From Planctomycetales bacterium ZRK34 (lineage in GTDB: Bacteria; Planctomycetota; Phycisphaerae; Phycisphaerales; Zrk34): 64,000 bases of DNA. Shown one piece after another: positions 8,647-17,690 of this stretch. The notes under the pieces were generated by a model. That model did no database searches, was not told the DNA's origin, and saw only the letters and a list, made by a program, of their open reading frames with translations. The stretch covers positions 3,407,850-3,471,849 of the forward strand of contig CP050848.1 in NCBI GenBank assembly GCA_014873095.1, written 5' to 3'. Position 1 is the stretch's first letter. Every line of letters starts with the position of its first letter. Both the position numbers and the translations under genes were made by a program.

Positions 8647-10914
8647 ATGACCGCGTTGTTTGCACAAGCATGGATGCCGGGGTTTTTGGTGCCGGGGCTG
8701 GCGATCGCCGGGGCGGCGGCGGTGCTGGTGCCGATTGCGATACATATTCTTTCGCGCCGGCCGCGCAAGCCCGAGCCTTGGGCGGCGATGCGGTTTGTGC
8801 TGGCGGCTTACAAGCGACATCGGACACGCACACGCCTCGAGCAGTTGCTGCTGCTGGCGATGCGGTGTCTGGTTCTGCTGCTGTTGGGCCTGGCGCTGGC
8901 GGGGCCGATCTGGTCGGCGCTGGGGGCGATGGGATCGCTTTCGCGCAGCGGCCGCATCGTGGTGATGATCGTCGACAACTCGATCACCAGCGGCGCGACG
9001 GGCGCTGACGGCAAGCGGCGGTTCGACCGCATCAAAGCCGAGGCCGGCGAACTGCTGGACGCGCTGACGCCGGCCGACCGTGTGGCGCTGATCACCGCCT
9101 CGCGCCCTGCTGCGGCGTTGATCGCACCGCCGACCAGCGACCCGATGGCTGTGCGCCGTCAGATCGATCTGCTGGAGCCGACCGCCACCGCCGCCGACCT
9201 GCGCGGCGCCCTCGAACTGGCCCAGCACACGCTCGGCGAACTCGAAGACGCCGGTCGCAATGTTTACGTGGCGATGCTCAGCGACTTTTCCGCGGGAGCG
9301 GTGCCGGCGGATGTGGCGGCTGCGGGACTGCCGCAGGCGATGTCAAAACTCGGCGACGTGGCGAAACTGCTGATGAGTCAGCCGGCCGAGGCCGCGTCGA
9401 ATGTGCAGATCGAATCGCTCACGCCGGATCGGCGCGTGGTGCTTTCAGGCAATGCGGGTTCGCCGACGCCGGTGACATGGACCGTGAAGCTGCGTCGATA
9501 CACCGGTGCGCCTCAGGCTGAAGTGGCTGCGGTTCGGCTGGCCGCGCCCGACCTGGCGCCGGTGCGGCGTGAAGTGCGATTCGCCGAAGGTCAGACCGAA
9601 GCCGAGGTGCGCATCGACACGCCGCTGGCGACCACGGGGCTGGCGGCGGTCGAGGCGACACTCGAACCGGCGGCCGAGGGGGCGGATGTGCTGGAAGTCG
9701 ATAACACACGCCGCGCGATCGTGCGCGTTCGCCAGAAGCTGGCCGTGACCGTGCTCGATCGCATCGATGGTTCGACGGTCGGGCTCTCACCCGGACGCTG
9801 GGTCACGACCGCCCTGGCCCCGGTGTCCGATCAGCTTGGTTGGCCGATTCAGGTCAAAACCTTCGATCCGATCATCGTCACCGAAGACGGCGGGGCCCCG
9901 GCGCTTCAGCGGACCGATGCGGTGTTTGTCCTGCGACCGGATGTGCTGGATGAAACAAGCTGGCAGCGACTGGCGACGTGGACCAAAGCGGGGGGGCTGA
10001 CCTGGCTGACCGCACCGCGCGAGTCGCGCCCGGCGCTTTGGCCGCAGCAGCTTGCCCAGGCGATGGGATTGACCTGGTCAGTCGCCAGCGAGCCGGTCAA
10101 ACTCGACGAGCCGTTGCGGTTGAGTACGGACGGCCGCATCGCCGAGGAACTGACGCGCCTGCGGGCGGACCTGGAAGGGCTGCTTCGACCGGTCGAATTC
10201 GATCAGCATCTGCCGGTCGCCGCCGACTCGCTGGGGGCGAACACGCAGGTGTTGCTCAGCGGCAGTCGTGGTGAACCGCTGATGATCGCGTCAGACGCCG
10301 GTCGCGGTCGGGTGTTGCTGCTGGGCAGCGCGATCGATCTGTCGTGGACGAATCTGCCGATCAAGCCGCTGTTCGTGCCGCTGCTGCACGAGGTGCTGCG
10401 CTCGGCGATCGATCGCCTGCAGCCGGTGCCGGAGTACGAGCCGGGCGATCGGCCGGTGCTCGGACCGCAGTGGGCGAAGACCACGCGCCTGGTCGGTCCG
10501 TCGGGCACGCCGTTGATGCTCGTCGATGAGCGCACTGTCGAGGACGCCGAGGCCGGCGCTGAATCAGCGGTCGGCAAGCGTCCGATTCGTCCGTTTGCCG
10601 AAGCGGGGATCTACCGCAGCGAGTCCGACGCCATGGTCGTGAACATTCGCGCTGCCGCGGCCAACACCCAGACCATCGACCCCGGCCTGCTGAATAACTA
10701 CCTCGGCTCGGCCGGCACGTGGCAGCCGATTGCAGCGACTGATCCCGCCGCCGCCCTGCGCGTCGAATCGGATGAATCCGACCTGACCTGGCCGCTGCTG
10801 TGGCTGGTCGCCGCGCTGGCGATCGGGGAGATGCTGTTGGCCCGCTACGCCTCGCATGCCTCGACCAAACGCCGCACCACCAACGTGACCGACGCCTTGA
10901 AACCCGCCGCATGA
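8647..10914 (+). CDS. BatA-like membrane protein with VWA domain
   Basis: 755 aa. The N-terminal BatA domain has a membrane segment at about 10-32 and the conserved HILSRRPRKPEPWAAMRF, then a second membrane segment (about 65-90: LLLLAMRCLVLLLLGLALAG). A VWA-like domain follows (about 98-250), but its metal site reads DNSITSG rather than DxSxS. The large central region is beta-rich. A C-terminal membrane segment lies near 715-735. It is likely part of an inner-membrane complex with the DUF58 and next VWA proteins. The gene is flanked by long hairpins on both sides. The function of such clusters in planctomycetes is not established. Confidence 0.85.
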   Translation: MTALFAQAWMPGFLVPGLAIAGAAAVLVPIAIHILSRRPRKPEPWAAMRFVLAAYKRHRTRTRLEQLLLLAMRCLVLLLLGLALAGPIWSALGAMGSLSRSGRIVVMIVDNSITSGATGADGKRRFDRIKAEAGELLDALTPADRVALITASRPAAALIAPPTSDPMAVRRQIDLLEPTATAADLRGALELAQHTLGELEDAGRNVYVAMLSDFSAGAVPADVAAAGLPQAMSKLGDVAKLLMSQPAEAASNVQIESLTPDRRVVLSGNAGSPTPVTWTVKLRRYTGAPQAEVAAVRLAAPDLAPVRREVRFAEGQTEAEVRIDTPLATTGLAAVEATLEPAAEGADVLEVDNTRRAIVRVRQKLAVTVLDRIDGSTVGLSPGRWVTTALAPVSDQLGWPIQVKTFDPIIVTEDGGAPALQRTDAVFVLRPDVLDETSWQRLATWTKAGGLTWLTAPRESRPALWPQQLAQAMGLTWSVASEPVKLDEPLRLSTDGRIAEELTRLRADLEGLLRPVEFDQHLPVAADSLGANTQVLLSGSRGEPLMIASDAGRGRVLLLGSAIDLSWTNLPIKPLFVPLLHEVLRSAIDRLQPVPEYEPGDRPVLGPQWAKTTRLVGPSGTPLMLVDERTVEDAEAGAESAVGKRPIRPFAEAGIYRSESDAMVVNIRAAAANTQTIDPGLLNNYLGSAGTWQPIAATDPAAALRVESDESDLTWPLLWLVAALAIGEMLLARYASHASTKRRTTNVTDALKPAA

Positions 10915-10936
10915 ACATGAATAAAAACAGATATCT

Positions 10937-11030
10937 CACAGAGGACACAAAGAACACCGAGGGCCACAGAGCCAGACCATAAATAAAACAAGAACTCTGT
11001 GAGTCTCCGTGTTCTTTGTGCTCTCTGTGA
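10937..11030. repeat. long hairpin with 9-nt tandem-unit arms (CACAGAG family, copy 1)
   Basis: Left units CACAGAGGA, CACAAAGAA, CACCGAGGGC and CACAGAG (10937-10971) face right units CTCTGTG, TCTCCGTG, TTCTTTGTG and CTCTCTGTG (10995-11029). It lies between two genes of the same operon and ends 16 nt before the next ATG. The same family recurs at 54199 and 55324, with variants at 49021 and 51714. Confidence 0.88.
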
Positions 11031-11046
11031 AAGACAAAACGTCCGC

Positions 11047-13419
11047 ATGACTGATTGGCTGAACATTCCGATGATGCTGAGCGCCGCCGGCGATGACGGA
11101 AGCGCGCTGCGGTGGCTGCTCGGGCTGCGGGAGATCGACCCGACGGATCCGACGCTCGTGCTCAGTTGGCGGTATGCGCTGCCGTCGTGGGCGTGGGTGG
11201 CGATCATCACGGTGATCTGCGCGATCGTCGGCGCCAGCTATCGACACATGCTCGGCCGGCGCGGCGGGCGGATGGCGCTGGCGGCGGTGCGCGTGATGAT
11301 TCTGCTGCTGATCGCGGCCCTGCTGGCCGGGCCTTCGCTGGTGCTGCCCAACGAAGAGATCGAGCCGGACCACGTGCTCATGCTCGTCGACCGAAGCGCT
11401 TCGGTGTCGGTCAACGATGTGATCGACCCGCAGGACCCCGGCCGCCGCGAATCACGACAGCAGCAGCTCGGCCGCATACTCGACACACACACGCCGCTGT
11501 GGCAGCGCCTCGCTGAGCAGCACCGCATGGACTGGCTCGGGTTTTCCGACACGCTGACCGACCTCGGCGATCCGCAACAGCTCGACGATCCGCGCGGCCG
11601 GGCCACCGCCCTGCGCACCGCCATACACGAGGCGCTTCGGCGCACAGCCGGCAAACCGATCAGCGCGATGGTGGTCATGTCCGACGGTCGATCCAGCGAG
11701 CCGCTGGGGCCGGACACGTGGCGACTGCTGCGGCAGATGGGCGTGACGGTGTACACCGTGCCGCTGGGGTCGCCGCGCCCGCCGATGGATCTGGCCGTGC
11801 AGCGGATCGACGCGCCGGACCGGGCGTTCGTCAAGGACGCGGTGCCGATCGGCGTGACGGTCTCGCGCACCGGTGATGGTGATGGCGACTCGCAGACCGC
11901 TCCACCGGGTACGGTCGTGCGGCTGGTCGACACCACGACCGGTGATGTGCTGGATGAAAAACCCGTCGAGCGGTTTGATCAGTCCGTGCGGCTGATCACC
12001 ACGCCGACCGCGGCCGGGGCCGCCAACTGGCGCGTCGAGCTGTCGACACCCGAGCCCGAACTCATCGTCGAAAACAACAAGCAGGACCTGGAGCTGACGC
12101 TCGTCGATCGACCGATTCGGTTGCTGTATGTCGAAGGCTACCCGCGCTGGGAGTATCGCTACTTCAAGAACATGGTGGTCCGCGAGGAAAGCGTGACCTG
12201 TTCGATCATGCTCATCAGCGCCGATCGGACCTTCGCGCAGGAAGGCAATGTTCCGCTGCGCCGCCTGCCGCGGACTGAAGAAGAGATGCGGCCGTACGAC
12301 GTGATCGTGCTGGGCGATGTGCCGGCGGACTTTTTCAATGCCGAACAGATGCAGCTTATCGAGCAGCAGGTGTCTGTCCGCGGGGCGGGCCTGATGTGGA
12401 TCGGCGGCCCGCATGACACGCCGGCGTCGTACACGTCCAGTCCGCTGGCTTCGCTGCTGCCGATGGGCTCAGCGTCGTCGTTGGCGACGCTGAACCCGCC
12501 GATCAAAATGATGCCGACACCCACGGCCGAGTCGCTGGGCGTGTTGCGATTGCGGTCGTTGAAACCCGACGAGGATGAAGACGCCACCTGGCCGGCGGAT
12601 TTGCCTTCGCTGCAGTGGGCCCAGTCGATCGAATCGCTCAAGCCCGCTGCGGAAGTGTTGGCGGTTGATGAAGCCTCGACGCAGCCGTTGGTGGTGCGCA
12701 TGCGTTTTGGGGCGGGGCAGACGCTGTACGTGGCGACGGATGAAACCTGGCGATGGCGCTACGGGCGCGGCGAGCTTTACCCCGAGCAGTTCTGGATGCA
12801 GATTGTGCGTCTGCTGGCGCGCGGCAGACTGCAGGCCGGCGCAGGCGGCGATGAACGGGCGAGCTTGATGGTGTCGCACCGGCGTGCGGCGGTGGGTGAC
12901 ACGCTCGTGGTCGAATTGCAGATTCACGATCAGGCCTTGATGCAGCAGCATCCGCAGCGCATCGACATTGAAGTCACGGAAGTCGCCGATACAGCCGCCG
13001 GCGCCCCGCGCCCCGGCGGCGCCGCAGCACAGCGATTGACGCTGGTATCAACCGAACGTGAAGGCCGCTACCGCGCGCTGTGGCATCCGGCGACGGCCGG
13101 GCGCATGGCGCTGCACGTGGTGACGCCGGAACTGGCGGACCTGAATCTTCAGCAGACCGTCACCATCGAGCGGGCCGATGCGGAAATGCGATTCCCCGCA
13201 GCCGATCATGGCTTGCTGGCTGAACTCGCCGAACGCAGCGGCGGCGCTGTCGTGGAACCCGAACAGGTCGGCCAGCTCGACCACATGCTGCCCAACAACG
13301 CCCGACGCACCGTCACCGACATCAGCGAACCGCTTTGGAACAGCCCGCTGGCCTTCGGGCTCGTGTTGATTCTGTTGGCCGCTGAATGGATCGGCCGCCG
13401 GCTGATCGGGCTGGCGTGA
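11047..13419 (+). CDS. large membrane protein with VWA and GATase1-like domains
   Basis: 790 aa from ATG 11047; the upstream in-frame GTG at 10999 lies in a hairpin arm and is rejected. Two membrane segments are near 39-60 and 72-92. A VWA-like domain (about 110-260) has DRSASVSVND near 120 and VVMSDGRSSE near 210. A class-I glutamine-amidotransferase-like region (about 350-560) contains RLLYVEGYPRWEYRYFKN and DVIVLGDVP, as in planctomycete VWA proteins of this type. A C-terminal membrane segment lies near 768-786. Together with the BatA-like protein it probably forms an envelope complex. The catalytic Cys of true amidotransferases is not evident, so activity is doubtful. Confidence 0.8.
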   Translation: MTDWLNIPMMLSAAGDDGSALRWLLGLREIDPTDPTLVLSWRYALPSWAWVAIITVICAIVGASYRHMLGRRGGRMALAAVRVMILLLIAALLAGPSLVLPNEEIEPDHVLMLVDRSASVSVNDVIDPQDPGRRESRQQQLGRILDTHTPLWQRLAEQHRMDWLGFSDTLTDLGDPQQLDDPRGRATALRTAIHEALRRTAGKPISAMVVMSDGRSSEPLGPDTWRLLRQMGVTVYTVPLGSPRPPMDLAVQRIDAPDRAFVKDAVPIGVTVSRTGDGDGDSQTAPPGTVVRLVDTTTGDVLDEKPVERFDQSVRLITTPTAAGAANWRVELSTPEPELIVENNKQDLELTLVDRPIRLLYVEGYPRWEYRYFKNMVVREESVTCSIMLISADRTFAQEGNVPLRRLPRTEEEMRPYDVIVLGDVPADFFNAEQMQLIEQQVSVRGAGLMWIGGPHDTPASYTSSPLASLLPMGSASSLATLNPPIKMMPTPTAESLGVLRLRSLKPDEDEDATWPADLPSLQWAQSIESLKPAAEVLAVDEASTQPLVVRMRFGAGQTLYVATDETWRWRYGRGELYPEQFWMQIVRLLARGRLQAGAGGDERASLMVSHRRAAVGDTLVVELQIHDQALMQQHPQRIDIEVTEVADTAAGAPRPGGAAAQRLTLVSTEREGRYRALWHPATAGRMALHVVTPELADLNLQQTVTIERADAEMRFPAADHGLLAELAERSGGAVVEPEQVGQLDHMLPNNARRTVTDISEPLWNSPLAFGLVLILLAAEWIGRRLIGLA

Positions 13420-13425
13420 GTTTGA

Positions 13426-16400
13426 ATGCGGCAGACCGCCGTGCGTCAAACTCCTAGAATGTCCGCGGAAAGGATCGCCTTGCAGCCACTGATCCAACAG
13501 CTTCGACGTGTACGCACCCGGGCGCGCATCATGCTCGTGATGATGCGGCTGGCGGGGTGGGTGACGATTCTGCTGGCGGTGGCGATGACGCTCGGGCTCG
13601 TCGATTACGCACTGCGGCTGCCGTCATGGCTGCGCGCGGCGGTGATGGTGATCGTCATCGTCAGCGCCGCGTACGACGTCATGCGGCGGTTGAATTCGGC
13701 CATGCGCGTCTGGCCGGCGCTGACCACGCTCGGGTTGCGCTTAGAACGCATGTATCCCAACGCGGCCGGCCGCATCGCCAGCGCCGTCGCTTTCGCCACC
13801 GAGCCGCACCCGGAAACCGATTCGCCGCTGTCTCGCCAGCTTGCCGAGTCCGCGACAGCCAGCGCCCAGGGCGCCTTGGAGCCCCGCCAGGTTCGGCGGC
13901 TGATAGAACCGGCATATTTCATGCGGACGGTGCTGGCGATGCTGCTGGTCGCCGCGGCGATGGTTGGTGGGGTGGTCGCCGCGCCACAGCACGCAGCCAC
14001 CGCTTTTTCACGTTGGGTCAACCCGTTCGGTGAGGCCGCCTGGCCCAACCGATACCGCATCGAGTCGCTGACGGATCAGAAAGTCGCGCCGAACAACGCG
14101 CCGCTGCGCGTGGCGGCGCGCGTCACGCAGGGCGATCACGAAACGCTGCGCACCTGGGTCGTGTACAAGTTCGTCAAGCCGGGTCAGAACCCCGCGGATG
14201 TACCCACCCAGCGGGCGCTGATGACGCGGCAGGTCGATTCGTCCGTTGCCGGGGAATATCGACGGCCGATCGAGCCGGCGCCCGCCGCCGACCGGATGAT
14301 CTATCACTTCGAAGCCGGCGACGACGCGACCCAGCCCCAGCAGGTGCAACTGATTCAGCCGCCGACGGTGCGCCGCGCCGTGGTACAGGTCGATCCGCCG
14401 AGCTATGCCGCCAATCAGATACCCGTTGAACGTCACGACCTGCTTCAGCCGCCGCGCCCCAGCGTGGTGCTCGACGCGCTGGCCGGGTCGCGTGTGCGCC
14501 TGTTGCTGACCATCGACGGGTCTTTTCAGCAGTTGGATTCATCCGCCGATGCGGACCTGCTGAACGACTGGGTCGATCGCAACTTCCCGGGCCTGGTCGA
14601 TGAAACCGTCGATGATGCCGAGGCCCAGAATCTGACCTACGTGACGATGCCGGTCGAGGGTTTTACGCAGTTCGAACTCAGCTTCGTGCTCAAGCAGCCC
14701 AGGCAATTCCGATTCAACCTCACCGATGCGTTTGGCTCCAGCTACGAAGACCAGCGGTTGTTCCGCTTCGAAGTGCGCCCCGACCGTTCGCCGCGCGCGG
14801 CGGTGATCGAGCCGGCGTCGGATCAGACAGTGCTGGCGACGGCCGTGATCGACCTGGCCGCCGAGGCGCAGGACGATGTGGCCATCGAGCGGGCGCGGTT
14901 GGAATCACGCCGCGCTGAACACGACCCGGTCGTACTTCGTGAAGCGACCGAGCCCTCGACGCGCATGCGCCTGGCCGCAACGCTGGACCTGTCGACGTTG
15001 AAGCTGAAGCCCGGCGATGAAGTCAGTGTGCTGGCGATCGCCGAAGATAACTTCATTCTCGACGGCCTGCGTCATGACCCCGTCGAGTCCGCCGCCCGCA
15101 AGTTGATGATCATCAGCGAAGAGGAAATGACGCGTCAGCTTCGCATGGACCTCGCTGAGTTGCGTCAGCGCGCCATCCGCGCCCGCAGCGCCCAGCAGCG
15201 ACTCATCGAGTCGGAAAACACCCCGCAGACAGCCGGGCAGCAGCGCGACATGCTCGAACGCATCAACACGCTGTCGCGTTCGGTCGATCAGGTCCGCGAC
15301 CGCATCGCCCGCAACCGCATGTCTGACCAGCGGCTTACCGAGACCGCCGAGCAGGCCAAACAGTTGCTCAACGACACCGCGAAGTCCGCCGAGCAGGCCG
15401 CCACCGATCTCGAACGCTCCGCCCGCAACCCCGATCAGAAAAGCGCCCAGGCCGCCGAGCAGCTTCAGCAGGGCCGCGCCGCTCAGCAGAAGACTGCCCA
15501 AAAGCTCGACAAGCTCGTGGAGATGCTCGATCAGGGTCGCGACATGTATGAGCTCAAGCAGAAGCTCACCAAGTTGCAGGTCGACCAGGATCAACTCGCC
15601 GAGCAGGTGCGCAAGACCCTGCCGCACACGCTGGGCAAGACCGCCCAGCAGCTGACTGACGAGCAGCGCCAGCAGCTTCAGCAGATGCGCGATCAGCAGC
15701 AGTCGTTGGCCGAGCAGGCCCAGCAGTTGACTCAGCGGATGCGATCGGCCGCCGCGGCGATCGAGCGTCAGTCGGAAAAACCCGAAGACCAGGCCAACGC
15801 CGAAGCGCTGCGTCAGGCCGCCGACACGGCCACGCGTGACAAGCTCGAGCAGAAGATGGAAGAAGCCGCCGAGCAGACCGGCGAGAACCAGCTTTCGCAG
15901 GCGCAGACTCAGCAGCAGCAGGCCTCGGAAACGATCAGCAAGATGCTGCAGGACATGGGCCGCGCCGAGCAGCTTCGCCAGCAGATTCTTCAGCGGAAGC
16001 TGATGGAACTGGTCGAAGCGATCAAGAAGCTGCGCGATCAGCAGCAGGCGCAGCTGGATCGACTGAATGCCGCACAGGATCTGACGAATCTCGACGGGGC
16101 GCTGCTGACGCTGCGGCGCAACACGATGTCCGTGGCCGAGTCGGCAAGAGCGGCGGGGGATGAACTGGCGCCCGTGGCCGGGTTGCTCGACGGCGCGGCG
16201 GGGGATCAGGCCGTGGCTGTCAAACATCTGCGCGGCGCCGAGGTCGCCAAGGCGGATGTCGCCGAGGCCGAGTCGGCCGCGCTGGCCAAACTCGAGCAGG
16301 CCCTCAAGCTCGCCGAAGAGCAGGCCAACAAGGCCCAGGACGAGATGACCGAACAGGAGCGTGAAAAGCTCATCAAGCAGTACAAGGCACTGCTCACCGA

Positions 16401-17028
16401 TCAGCAGCAGATTCGCCAGGCGACCGAGCCGCTGGCCGGTAAGCCTGACGACCAGCGTGACCGCCGCTTCCGTGCCGCGTCGATTCAGCAGGGCAACAAG
16501 CAGGCGGACCTGCGCGTGGCGATGAAACAGCTCGAAGAGAAGGTCGCCAAAACGATCGTGTACAAATCGGTGCATCAGCAGATTGATCAGTGGGCCGGCG
16601 AGGCGTCGACGAAGCTGCGCCGGGCTGAGCCGGGGGCGCTGGTGCTGATGCAGCAGCGTCTCATCGAGTCGTCGATTCAGTCGCTGATCGATGCGCTGAA
16701 GCCGCCGGACCCCGAGAAGGAATTCGCCGAGCAGCCCGATGGCGGGGGCGGCGGAGGCGGCGGCGGGGGTGGACCTCAGCCGTTGATACCCGACATGGCC
16801 GAGGTGCAGTTGCTGCGGACGCGCCAGGTGCAGGTGCACCAGCTCACGCAGATGGTCGACCAGGGCGCTGACATCCCCGCCGACGAGCGCGGCCCGATCA
16901 TCGACAATCTCTCCCAGCAGCAGACCGACCTCGCCGACACCGGCTCGCAATTGATCCAGTCGCTGACCAATCGCAATCTCAAAGCCACCGAGCCGATGGA
17001 CCTTCAGAAACCGGCGCCCAAGGAGTGA
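13426..17028 (+). CDS. DUF4175-like large coiled-coil membrane protein
   Basis: 1200 aa. Two or three membrane segments lie near the N terminus (about 35-60, 65-85 and 165-190), followed by a beta-rich part (about 200-520). A very long Gln/Ala/Glu-rich coiled-coil region (about 560-1090) follows, with repeated EQA, QQL and QQQ patterns. A run of 11 glycines at about 1106-1116 is a flexible hinge. DUF4175-type proteins occur downstream of BatA/VWA genes in planctomycetes and bacteroidetes; their function is unknown. The start at 13426 lies 6 nt after the previous stop; an ATG at 13459 is an alternative. The antisense strand is open for 681 codons, an artefact of GC-rich codon use. Confidence 0.75.
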   Translation: MRQTAVRQTPRMSAERIALQPLIQQLRRVRTRARIMLVMMRLAGWVTILLAVAMTLGLVDYALRLPSWLRAAVMVIVIVSAAYDVMRRLNSAMRVWPALTTLGLRLERMYPNAAGRIASAVAFATEPHPETDSPLSRQLAESATASAQGALEPRQVRRLIEPAYFMRTVLAMLLVAAAMVGGVVAAPQHAATAFSRWVNPFGEAAWPNRYRIESLTDQKVAPNNAPLRVAARVTQGDHETLRTWVVYKFVKPGQNPADVPTQRALMTRQVDSSVAGEYRRPIEPAPAADRMIYHFEAGDDATQPQQVQLIQPPTVRRAVVQVDPPSYAANQIPVERHDLLQPPRPSVVLDALAGSRVRLLLTIDGSFQQLDSSADADLLNDWVDRNFPGLVDETVDDAEAQNLTYVTMPVEGFTQFELSFVLKQPRQFRFNLTDAFGSSYEDQRLFRFEVRPDRSPRAAVIEPASDQTVLATAVIDLAAEAQDDVAIERARLESRRAEHDPVVLREATEPSTRMRLAATLDLSTLKLKPGDEVSVLAIAEDNFILDGLRHDPVESAARKLMIISEEEMTRQLRMDLAELRQRAIRARSAQQRLIESENTPQTAGQQRDMLERINTLSRSVDQVRDRIARNRMSDQRLTETAEQAKQLLNDTAKSAEQAATDLERSARNPDQKSAQAAEQLQQGRAAQQKTAQKLDKLVEMLDQGRDMYELKQKLTKLQVDQDQLAEQVRKTLPHTLGKTAQQLTDEQRQQLQQMRDQQQSLAEQAQQLTQRMRSAAAAIERQSEKPEDQANAEALRQAADTATRDKLEQKMEEAAEQTGENQLSQAQTQQQQASETISKMLQDMGRAEQLRQQILQRKLMELVEAIKKLRDQQQAQLDRLNAAQDLTNLDGALLTLRRNTMSVAESARAAGDELAPVAGLLDGAAGDQAVAVKHLRGAEVAKADVAEAESAALAKLEQALKLAEEQANKAQDEMTEQEREKLIKQYKALLTDQQQIRQATEPLAGKPDDQRDRRFRAASIQQGNKQADLRVAMKQLEEKVAKTIVYKSVHQQIDQWAGEASTKLRRAEPGALVLMQQRLIESSIQSLIDALKPPDPEKEFAEQPDGGGGGGGGGGGPQPLIPDMAEVQLLRTRQVQVHQLTQMVDQGADIPADERGPIIDNLSQQQTDLADTGSQLIQSLTNRNLKATEPMDLQKPAPKE

Positions 17029-17030
17029 CC

Positions 17031-17690
17031 ATGATGAACACCACCTGTCGCATCATGATGATCAGCCTGCTGGCTGCGTCGTTCGCCTTCGCCGCGGACG
17101 AGCCGTCGCTGGATGACCTGTTGAACATTCCGACGACACCGAAGACCGACAAGCCCGCCCCGGATGATGGCGACGCCAAGCCGAAGCCGCAGATGCCCGA
17201 GCCGGATGTGAAGACCGCGGAAGTCGGCGGTGATGATTTTCAGAAGGCGATCTTCGACATGAAAGAAGCCGCCTCGCGTCTGACCGAGACGTCTGACCCC
17301 GGGCTCGACACGCAGCGCGCCCAGCAGCGTGCGATCGCCCGCCTCGATCAGTTGATCAGCGAATTGGCCAAGCAACAGTCCCAGTCGCAGTCCAAGTCCA
17401 AGGCCAAGAAGCAGGACACCGGCCAGCAGCAGAATCAGTCCGCCCAGCAGCAGCAGGGCGAGGCCAACGCAAACGCCCAGCAGGCCATGCAGGATTCACA
17501 GGCCACCAGCGGCACGCCGCAGACGGGCAACCTCGCCGAGGAACCGCTGGCCGAGAAGCTCGCCGAGTGGGGCAATCTGCCGCCGCGCCTGCGTGATCAG
17601 CTTCTGCAGGGACTCGAAGACAACTTCAGTCAGCTTTACCGCCAGATGACCGAGCGTTACTACCAGCGACTCGGCGAGCAGGGTGAATGA
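17031..17690 (+). CDS. secreted Gln-rich coiled-coil protein, unknown function
   Basis: 219 aa from ATG 17031, which sits 5 nt after an AAGGAG ribosome site; the in-frame GTG at 17025 is inside that site. A signal peptide ends near FAFAADEPS. The mature protein has an acidic N-terminal part, a low-complexity Gln/Ser/Lys middle and a conserved-looking C-terminal segment LAEWGNLPPRLRDQLLQGLE (about 175-195). That segment resembles the short tail of proteins following DUF4175 genes in planctomycetes. It overlaps both neighbours by coupling, so it probably belongs to the same envelope assembly. No enzymatic motif is seen. Confidence 0.7.
   Translation: MMNTTCRIMMISLLAASFAFAADEPSLDDLLNIPTTPKTDKPAPDDGDAKPKPQMPEPDVKTAEVGGDDFQKAIFDMKEAASRLTETSDPGLDTQRAQQRAIARLDQLISELAKQQSQSQSKSKAKKQDTGQQQNQSAQQQQGEANANAQQAMQDSQATSGTPQTGNLAEEPLAEKLAEWGNLPPRLRDQLLQGLEDNFSQLYRQMTERYYQRLGEQGE

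Noticed and set aside
10999..11046. GTG start for the VWA/GATase gene
   Set aside because: The extra residues are translated from a hairpin arm; ATG 11047 fits the family.
14905..16950. 681-codon open frame on the minus strand
   Set aside because: Antisense to the DUF4175-like coiled coil; its Leu/Gly/Arg-rich product has no domain, and Gln/Glu/Ala codons on the sense strand make long antisense frames likely.
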